The notes under the pieces were generated by a model that saw nothing but the letters and a program-made list of their open reading frames with translations, ran no database searches and was not told the DNA's origin. Both the position numbers and the translations under genes were made by a program. Shown here piece after piece: positions 56,478-64,000 of a DNA stretch of 64,000 bases. Position 1 is the first letter of the stretch, and each line of letters begins with the position of its first letter. Source of the stretch: Kitagawia praeruptora (Eukaryota > Streptophyta > Magnoliopsida > Apiales > Apiaceae). The stretch is from assembly GCA_037693485.1 (NCBI GenBank), contig CM075348.1:37194501-37258500 (forward strand). Reading direction: 5' to 3'.

Positions 56478-58926
56478 TCTATACTATTATATAAATTCCG
56501 AAACATTAAAAGTTTGGTTCAACGGTACTTATTGAATTTACCTAATTACCCTTACTCAGTTACAGATCTATTAACTAATCAATTTCCTTTTTCATGGTAC
56601 GCATATTATCTTTTCTATTTTCAAGAACTAAATAATTTCCTTTTTCAAGTAAAATACAATATCTTTTATATTTTATCTAACTAAAATTTCTCATTTATTA
56701 ATCAATTTCCTTTTCTTTTCTTTTTTTTACTCAAAAAAAAAAATCAATTTCCTTTTTCAGTTTAAACATATAACCTTTTCTATTTTTCAATAACTAAATA
56801 ATTTCCTTTTTCATTTAAAATAGAATATCTTTTACATTTTATCTAACTAAAATTTCTCCTTTTTAAAAACACTACGAGCAATTTTGTTTAAACAAAATTA
56901 CTTAATTATATATAATTATTATTAACTAATCAATTACCTTTTTCAGTCAAAACACGTTACCTTTTCTCTTTTCTCTAACTAAAATCTCTCTTTTTCCAAT
57001 TATATCATGGACGGTTACCTTTTTTCAGCAAAACACGTTACCTTTTTTCTTTCTTCTTACTAAAACCTCCATTTTTCTAATTATATTACAGGTGTTTCTA
57101 TTTAATACAAATAAAATAATATTATTATAATACTAATAATTAACCGATTACCTTTTCAGCTAAAATATATCATCTTTTCTATTTTTTCTAATTACATTCC
57201 CTTTTTTTTCTAGAAATATAACGGGTAGCGTTAATTTCTCATTTTCTAAAAACTACGAACAATTTTATTTCGTAAAATAACATAATTAAATTATAATTAC
57301 TATAAACTAATCAATTACTTTTTCCACATAAATCATGCACGTTACCTTTCTATTTTCTCTAACTAATTTTTTTTAATTATATCACGGACGGTTCTATTTA
57401 ATAAAATAAACTAATAATATTTTAATATTTTTAATTAACCGATTACCTCTTTCAGCTAAAACGTATTATCTTTTCTATATTTTCTAACTAAAATCCCTTT
57501 TATAATATAAATACCACGAACAATATTATTTTCTCATTTTCTAATTTTATCTAATTAAAATTCTTCTTTTTAAAAACACTACGAGCAATTTTGTTGTTTA
57601 ATTAAATAACATAATTATATATAATTACTGTTAACTAATCAATTACTTTTTTCAGTAAAAGCACATTACCTTTTCTCTATTCTCTAACTAAAATCTCTCT
57701 CTTTTCCATTTATATCATGGACGGTTATCTTTTTCAACAAAACACGTTACCTTTTTTCTTTCTTTTTACTAAAACCTCCATTTTTCTAATTATATTACAG
57801 GCGTTTTTATTTAATAAAAAATATATTTTAATAATAATAATTAACCGATTATCTTTTCAACTAAAAATAACATAATTATATATAATTATTATTAACTAAT
57901 CAATTACTTTTTTCAATCAAAACACATTATCTTTTCTCTTTTCCCTAACTAAAATCTCTCTTTTTCCAATTATATCATGGACGGTTACCTTTTTTCAGCA
58001 AAACACGTTACCTTTTTTCTTTCTTCTTACTAAAACCTCCATTTTCTAATTATATTACAGGCGTTTCCATTTAATACAAATAAAATAATAATATTATAAT
58101 ACTAATAATTAACCGATTAGCTAAAATATATCATCTTTTCTATTTTTTCTAATTACATTCCCTTTTTTCTCTAGAAATATAACGGGTAGCGTTAATTTCT
58201 CATTTTCTAAAAACTAAGAACAATTTTATTTCGTAAAATAACATAATTAAATTATAATTACTATAAACTAATCAATTACTTTTTCCACATAAATCATGCA
58301 CATTACATTTCTATTTTCTCTAACTAATTTTTTTTAATTACATCACGGACGGTTCTATTTAATAAAATAAACTAATAATATTATAATATTTTTAATTAAC
58401 CGATTACCTTTTTCAGCTAAAACATAGTATCATCTTTTCTATATTTTCTAACTAAAATCCCTTTTATAATAGAAATACCACGGACAATATTATTTTCTCA
58501 TTTTTTAAAACATTACGAGCAATTATATTTAGTAAAATAACGTAATTCAATTATAATTACTATAAACTACCCAATTACCTTTTTCACCTAGAACATATAA
58601 TCTTTTAAATTTTCACTAACTAAATTCTCTATTTTTCCAATCATACCACGAACATTCTATTTAATAAAATGAAGTAATAATTTTATAATTACTAATAATT
58701 AATTGATTATTCTTTTTAACTAAAACCTATCATCTTTTCTATATTTTCTAATTAAATCCCTCCTTTTCTAGAAATATCACGAATAACATTTATATAATTA
58801 TTATCAAATCATCTCATATAAAAAAGTAAGCCTCCAAAATTCATGTTTTAAAAAAATTAATTTTAATTAATGAAATTTTTTATATAATATAAAAAAAATC
58901 CGTGCATCGCACGGGTTTTAGGCTAG
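56478..58926 (+). mobile_element. Helitron, 2.45 kb, non-autonomous
   Basis: Starts TCTATACTATTATATAAATT after an A. Ends with hairpin CCGTGCATCGCACGG (58900-58914), 8 bp, CTAG, then T. The interior is an AT-rich series of CGTTACCTTTT/TCTAACTAAAA words. A block from about 56,880 recurs at an offset of about 962 bp (for example CATAAATCATGCAC near 57,320 and 58,285). No protein-coding ORF, so RepHel must come from elsewhere. Confidence 0.8.
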
Positions 58927-59318
58927 TGTTTTATATTTACAAGTTTAATTTAATGATTGATTGTTAACTATGTTACGATTACGCCTCCGGCCTCCCTCTC
59001 CTGACCCTATTCTCTCTCTCTGCAGCCGTCTTTTTCTTCTTATCGGTTTTTTTCGGTGGAAAGCCCCAAACTCTTTAATTTATTGTTTTTGTTTTTGTTT
59101 CATTTAATAATCTTCCTTTTTGAGGAAGGAAATCTATCCTTTTAGTTTGTTTATTTTATTTTTAGATCTAAATCATCGAAACTTTCGATTTTCTTTATTC
59201 TTCGATTCAAGCGGAGCTTATTGGATTCGAGAGTGGATCGATTCTCTTTGTGGTTTCGTTTATCTAAGGTTTTTGCTTGGAATTTTAATTTGTAATTTCA
59301 ATTTTTTTTTTCTCCTTA
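58927..59318. other. Left part of a unit split by the hAT MITE; no gene recognised
   Basis: The 58,980-59,060 part is CT-rich and resembles a plant 5' UTR (tctctctctctgcagccg). An 85-codon plus ORF (59120-59377) runs into the MITE and looks fortuitous. The sequence continues at 59925 if the MITE is removed. Confidence 0.4.
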
Positions 59319-59326
59319 GTGAGAGG

Positions 59327-59916
59327 CAGTGTTGTGAAAAGCGTATTAAGCGGCCGCTTAAGCGGAATCGGGGGTAAAATGCCTAGCTTTTAACAAAATC
59401 GGGATTTTAAACGTTTTTTGGGTTTAAGCGGGTTTAAGAGGGTCAAAGACGGATTAAGCGGGTCAAAGACGGATTAAGCGGATTAATTTAAAAAATTTAT
59501 AAAATTATAAAAAAATATAAAAAATATAAAAAATTATAAAAATTATAAAGGATGGTGAAAGAATGCATATGTTTCCGTCTTTCTGAAAGGATGCTACAAT
59601 CTATCTTTGTATTTCTCTATCTTTCTGAACTCGTATTATGATAATTATGGTGTTTGTATTTTCTAAGTTCATTATGACTAAGTATGACTTTGTGAATGTA
59701 GGGATTACTAGTTTTAATTTTTATCATAATATGTTATATCATATGTGATTAGCTTTTTTTAAAAAAAATAATATAATATTTATTTCTATAAATATATAAT
59801 TATTTATAATCCGATTAGTGATTCGCTTTTAAAACCGCTTAAGCGTCCGCTTAACCGCTTAAGTGCTAGAAGGTCATCCCGCCGCTTAGGTCTGATTTGC
59901 GCTTTTCACAACACTG
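59327..59916. mobile_element. hAT-superfamily MITE
   Basis: 590 bp with 17-bp perfect terminal inverted repeats CAGTGTTGTGAAAAGCG, flanked by exact 8-bp duplications GTGAGAGG at 59319-59326 and 59917-59924. Subterminal regions are rich in TTAAGCGG/CCGCTTAA words on both arms, as in transposase-binding subterminal repeats of hAT elements. The centre is AT-rich with no ORF. Clean duplications suggest a recent insertion. Confidence 0.92.
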
Positions 59917-59924
59917 GTGAGAGG

Positions 59925-60157
59925 GTGTTTGTTCTCTCCTTTATTGTGAGGGTTGGTTTTGATTTAGTGATGAAAGTTTGTATGGGATTGCAATTATAAT
60001 CGATAGCTCAAACGGTTTGTGTCGAAGCAGGTACTACATGTAGATATATTTTCTTCAAATCGCTTAATTGTCTCTTCATGAAGACTGGCGATCAATATTT
60101 TATGTTTGTTCGGCTTGATCATTTTTTAGATGTCGTACAAAGGCTTTTTAACCTACA
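59925..60157. repeat. Right part of the unit split by the hAT MITE; related to 55.14-55.50 kb
   Basis: Shares the ordered words GCTCAAACGG, a TTTTCTTCAAATCGCTT-like stretch and TAGATGTCGTA with the 55.1 kb segment. Origin unknown. Confidence 0.4.
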
Positions 60158-60292
60158 CTAGCTTAAAACTCGTGCTATGCATGGATTTTTTTAATATTAT
60201 AAGATTTTTTTTATTAATTTAAATAAATTTTTTTAAAACGTGAATTTTGGAGATTTAAATTCTTTATGAGATGATTTGATAATAAATATATA
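60158..60292 (-). mobile_element. Helitron 3' fragment
   Basis: The minus strand ends with a hairpin-like ATGCATAGCACGAG, then TTTTAAG and CTAG (60158-60161). The sequence before it (TTATCAAATCATCTCAT) matches the 3' part of the 56478-58926 Helitron. It is interrupted at 60293 by another Helitron. Confidence 0.6.
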
Positions 60293-60874
60293 CTAGTTTA
60301 TAACCCGTGCGATGCACGGATTTCTTTTGGTATGTGTTAAATTTTATTTTATGTAACAATTATATAATTAGATAATCATCATTTACAATATTTAATTTAC
60401 ATAATTTAATATAAATTTAATTAATGATATGCATGGTTTAAAACTTATAGTAGAAAATTTTAAAATAAGTATGTCAGTTGATGGAATTCGAACCTTGAAA
60501 TTTTAGTAAATTAATTTAATCATTAGATCGAACGGTTCTGTTTTTTTACTAAAATCTGATGGTCATTATTCGTAGTATACAGATTTCTATTATATTTTGT
60601 TAGTGATTAGAAGATATGGTGTGTTATTTTTTGGTATATATTAATTATTGCAAGATTCTGTTTTAAAATAAAAGTTAACGTGTTTTAATTTGAAAAAAAA
60701 TTATTGATTGGAAGATATGATATTTAGGTGTTTATAAAAAGTAATATCATCAATTAAAAGTAAACTTTTTATAAGTAAAAAGGTAATTGGCTAATTATCA
60801 GTAATCATATTATTTTATTATTTATTTTAATAATTAGGGTGACCATGCTAAAAACCGAACCGACAAACTTTCAA
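60293..60874 (-). mobile_element. Helitron, 5'-truncated
   Basis: The 3' end CTAG is at 60293-60296 with hairpin CCGTGCATCGCACGG just inside. The 5' side fades into a join near 60874, where the 5' subterminal word TTGAAAGTTTGTC directly abuts the hairpin of the next Helitron. Confidence 0.6.
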
Positions 60875-61949
60875 TGCTCGTGCGATGCACCGGCTTCTTT
60901 TATTATGTTATAAATTTTATTTAATATTATAATTATGTTTTATATAATCATCATTTTTAATAATTTTTAAATTTTAATTTAATATAATTTAATATACTAA
61001 TGTTTACGGATTATACTAATGTTTTCTTATTATAAACAACGTATACGGATTTTTAATATATTTTATTGATAATTGATAAGTATGGTGTGATATTTTCGGG
61101 TATATATTAATGATTATAGGATTAGTTTTAAATCAAAAAGGTAACGTGTTTTAATTCGAAAGAAATATTAATGATTGGAGTATATGATACGATTGATGTT
61201 TTATCGAAACTATTCGGTTGAGGTACCGATTTACGATTTATCGGGTGATTCGATTGAAAAATCGATGATTTTTGCAAAATCGGCCAAATCGACCGATTTC
61301 AATAACAAAGCTTGTAAATGGTAATATCTTCAACCGGAATTTAATGTGAAAAAGATAATGTGTTTTTAATTCGAAAGAAAATATTAATGATTGGAAGATA
61401 TGGTAGGATTGATGTTTTTAAGTATTTGTAAAAGGTAATATCTTAAACTGATTAAATCAAAATATTAATGATTGGAATATATGATACGATTGATGTTTTT
61501 AAGTGCTTGTAAATGGTAATATCTTCAACTGAAAGTTAATGTGAAAAAGGTAACGTGTTTTAATTCGAAAGAAATATTAATGATTGGAAGATATGGTACG
61601 ATTGATGTTTTTAAGTGTTTATAAAAGGTAATATCTTAAACTGATTAAATAAAAAAGGTAACGTGTTTTAATTCGAAAGAAATATTAATAATTGGAAGAT
61701 ATGATACGATTGATGTTTTTAATTGTTTATAAAAGGTAATATATTCAACTGAAGTAAATGTGGAAAAGGTAACGTGTTTTAATTAATTCGAAAGAAATAT
61801 TAATGATGGGAGATATGATACAATTGATGTTTTTAAGTGTTTATAAAAGGTAATATCTTCAACTGAAAGTAAATGTGAAAAAACCAATCGACTAATTATC
61901 ATTAATTATATTATGTTATTGTTTATTTTAGGCGTTTTAATAGTATAGA
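60875..61949 (-). mobile_element. Helitron with intact 5' end and eroded 3' end
   Basis: The 5' end on minus reads TCTATACTATTAAAACGCC at 61949, preceded by A. The 3' hairpin is degenerate (GGTGCATCGCACGAGC, 60876-60892). The interior has at least four degenerate repeats of about 120 bp built on GGTAACGTGTTTTAATTCGA and GATTGGAAGATATGATACGA between 61,340 and 61,830. Confidence 0.65.
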
Positions 61950-62048
61950 TATTGTGTATATTTTTCTTCATAATGAAGGGTAAATAAGTAAATTCACGAA
62001 GTACCAAAAAATAGGTACCAAAATTTTACTGTTTCGGCTTTTATATAA
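61950..62048 (-). repeat. Approx. 100-bp Helitron 5'-subterminal junction segment
   Basis: On minus, TTATATAAAAGCCGAAAC and about 80 more bases lie between one Helitron CTAG end and the next TCTATAC start. Similar segments occur at 62595-62700 and 63064-63165, and the same words follow the 5' end of the 56478 Helitron. Confidence 0.6.
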
Positions 62049-62594
62049 CTAGCTTATAACCCGTGCGATGCACGAATTTTTTTTCATATGTAACAAATTT
62101 TATTTTATGTTAAAAATATATTTTTATATAATCATTTTTTACAATATTTGATTTTAATTTTAATATTAATAATTTAATATAAATTTATTTAATGAAATGC
62201 ATGGTTTAAAACTTATATTATAAAATTTTAAAATAAATATGTTGTTATAGAATTTGAACCTTGAAATTTTTGTAAATTAATTTAATTATATAATATATTT
62301 AATCATTAGATCTAACGATTCTAATTTTTTACTAAAAATCTAATGGTCATTATTCGTAGGATACGGATTTCTATTATATTTTGTTAGTGATTAGAAGATA
62401 TGATTTGATATTTTTGGTTACATATTAATTATTGTTTGATATGATATGATTAGAACATATGATTTGATTGATGTTTTTATATGTTAATAAAAGGTAATAT
62501 CTTCAACTAAAATTAAATGTGAAAAAATGCAATCGACTAATTACCATTAATTATACTATGTTATTATTTATTTTAGGTGTTTTAATAGTACAGA
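62049..62594 (-). mobile_element. Non-autonomous Helitron
   Basis: 546 bp. 3' end: hairpin with TCGTGCATCGCACGGG, then CTAG at 62049-62052. 5' end TCTGTACTATTAAAACACC at 62594. No ORF. Confidence 0.65.
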
Positions 62595-63063
62595 TATCGT
62601 ATATATTTTTCTTTATAATAAAGGTTAAATAAGTAAATTCACAAAATACTTAAAAACATATACCAAAAAATAGGTACCAAATTTTTTAATGTTTCGGCTA
62701 TTATATAATTAATTAATTTTAACTTAATATAATTTAACATACCCATGTTTATGGATTATACCAATGTTTCCTTATTATAAACAACATATACATATTTTTA
62801 ATGTATTTTATTAATAATTGAAAAATATAATGTGATATTTTCGGGTATATATTAATGATTGTAAGATTAGTTTTTTAATTAAAAAGGAAACGTGTTTTAA
62901 TTCTAAAGGAAATATTAATGATTGGAAGATATGATACGATTGATGTTTTTATCTGTTTATAAAATGTAATATCTTCAATTAAAAGATGTGAAAAAAGGCA
63001 ATCGACTACTTACCATTAATTATATTATGTTATTATTTATTTTAGGAGTTTTAATAGTATAGA
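62595..63063 (-). mobile_element. Junction segment plus Helitron lacking a 3' hairpin
   Basis: 62595-62700 is the 100-bp junction segment. From there to 63063 lies a Helitron body with a clear 5' end (TCTATACTATTAAAACTCC at 63063), but its 3' hairpin and CTAG are missing, probably deleted near 62,705. Confidence 0.5.
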
Positions 63064-63165
63064 TGTTATATACATTTTTCTTTATAATGAAGGGTAAATA
63101 AGTAAATTCACAACGTACCAAAAAATAGGTACCAAAACTTTTAATGTTTCGGCTTTTATATAATA
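63064..63165 (-). repeat. Third copy of the 100-bp junction segment
   Basis: Minus reads TATTATATAAAAGCCGAAAC after the CTAG end of the next Helitron and continues to the TCTATAC start at 63063. Confidence 0.6.
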
Positions 63166-64000
63166 CTAGCTTAAAACCCGTGCAATGCACGGATTTTTTT
63201 TATTTTAATATTACATGAATTTTTCATTTATTTAAATTAATTTTTTAAAACATGAATTTTGGATGCTTACATTTTTATATGAGATGATTTGATAATACTG
63301 TAATTGTATAAATGTTATTCGTGATATTTCTAGAAATGGAGGGATTTTAGTTAGAAAATATAGAAAAGATGATAGGTTTTAGTTGAAAAAGTAATCGGTT
63401 AAATATAGGTAATAATAAACCTATTATTTTATTTTATTAATAGAATGTCCATGATTTGATTAGGAAAAAATAGGATTTAGTTAGAGAAAATTAAAAAGAT
63501 AACATGTTCTAGGTGAAAAAGGTAATTGATTAGTTTATAGTAATTATTATTTAATTACGTTATTTTACTAAATACAATTGCACGTAATATTTTTATAAAA
63601 GGAAAAAATTAATGTTGCCCGTGATATTTCTAATAAAAGAAGGATTTTGGTTAGAAAAGAAGATATGTTTTAGCTGAAAAAGGTAATCGGATAATTATTA
63701 ATATTAAATATTAATATTTTATTTTATTAAATAGAACCGTCCTTAATATAATTGGAAAAAGTGAGATTTTAGTTAGAGAAAGTAGAAGAAGGTAACGTAA
63801 AAATTAAAAAGATGGCATGATTTATGTGAAAAAAGGTAATTGATTAGATTATAATAATTATAATTTAATTATGTCATTTTATTAAATAAAATTCTATTTT
63901 ACCTGAAAAAGGAAATTATTTAGTTGTTGAAAAATAGAAAAAGTAATATGTTTAACTTGAAAAGGGAAATTGATTAATAAAGAAAAATTTTAGTTAGATA
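63166..64000 (-). mobile_element. Helitron, partial, runs off the right edge
   Basis: The 3' end CTAG is at 63166-63169 with hairpin CCGTGCATTGCACGGG inside. The body is homologous to the 56478-58926 Helitron in opposite orientation (same AGAAATATCACGAATAACAT and AGGTAATCGG-type words). Its 5' end lies outside the window. Confidence 0.7.

Overview
The window is nuclear DNA from a flowering plant, most likely a dicot. It has intron-containing genes, a polyubiquitin gene with the plant ubiquitin sequence, a plant-type GH100 alkaline/neutral invertase, Ty1/copia retrotransposons, Helitrons and several MITE classes. The species cannot be named from the sequence.

Region 1 (1-46,257) is a tandem array of one very large (about 14.15 kb) Ty1/copia element, Sirevirus-like in layout, with all copies on the minus strand. 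Copy 1 (1-11,111) is cut by the window edge. Copy 2 (14,536-28,684) and copy 3 (32,109-46,257) are complete. Each copy reads 5' LTR, tRNA-iMet primer site, gag, pol in the -1 frame, a roughly 850 bp gap rich in TCGA motifs, a giant accessory (env-position) ORF, polypurine tract, 3' LTR. A 3.42 kb AT-rich spacer separates copies 1/2 and again copies 2/3, so the repeat period is 17,573 bp.

Flanks and diagnostic substitutions show how the array arose. Copy 3 is a simple insertion with a 5-bp ATTTT target duplication. Copy 2 has the left flank of copy 3 and the right flank of copy 1. Its sequence is copy-3-like up to 18,879 and copy-1-like from 19,798 on. It therefore looks like the product of unequal crossing-over between two independent same-orientation insertions, with the exchange inside the accessory ORF. 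The accessory ORF is unbroken in copy 1 but split by one nonsense change in copies 2 and 3. Copies 1 and 2 carry a change in a conserved RT motif that copy 3 lacks, so the hybrid holds both defects.

Region 2 (46,258-48,450) is transposon debris: a 192-bp tandem duplication and two non-autonomous Helitrons.

Region 3 (48,450-54,000) is a small gene island with two convergent housekeeping genes. The first is a four-unit polyubiquitin gene on plus, whose leader intron carries a MITE. The second is a five-exon cytosolic-type alkaline/neutral invertase on minus, with an additional 5'-UTR intron.

Region 4 (54,000-64,000) holds no convincing gene. It contains a Stowaway MITE, a second Stowaway with a Tourist-type MITE nested inside it, a hAT MITE with perfect 8-bp target duplications, a 2.45 kb plus-strand Helitron, and a head-to-tail cluster of minus-strand Helitrons running off the right edge.
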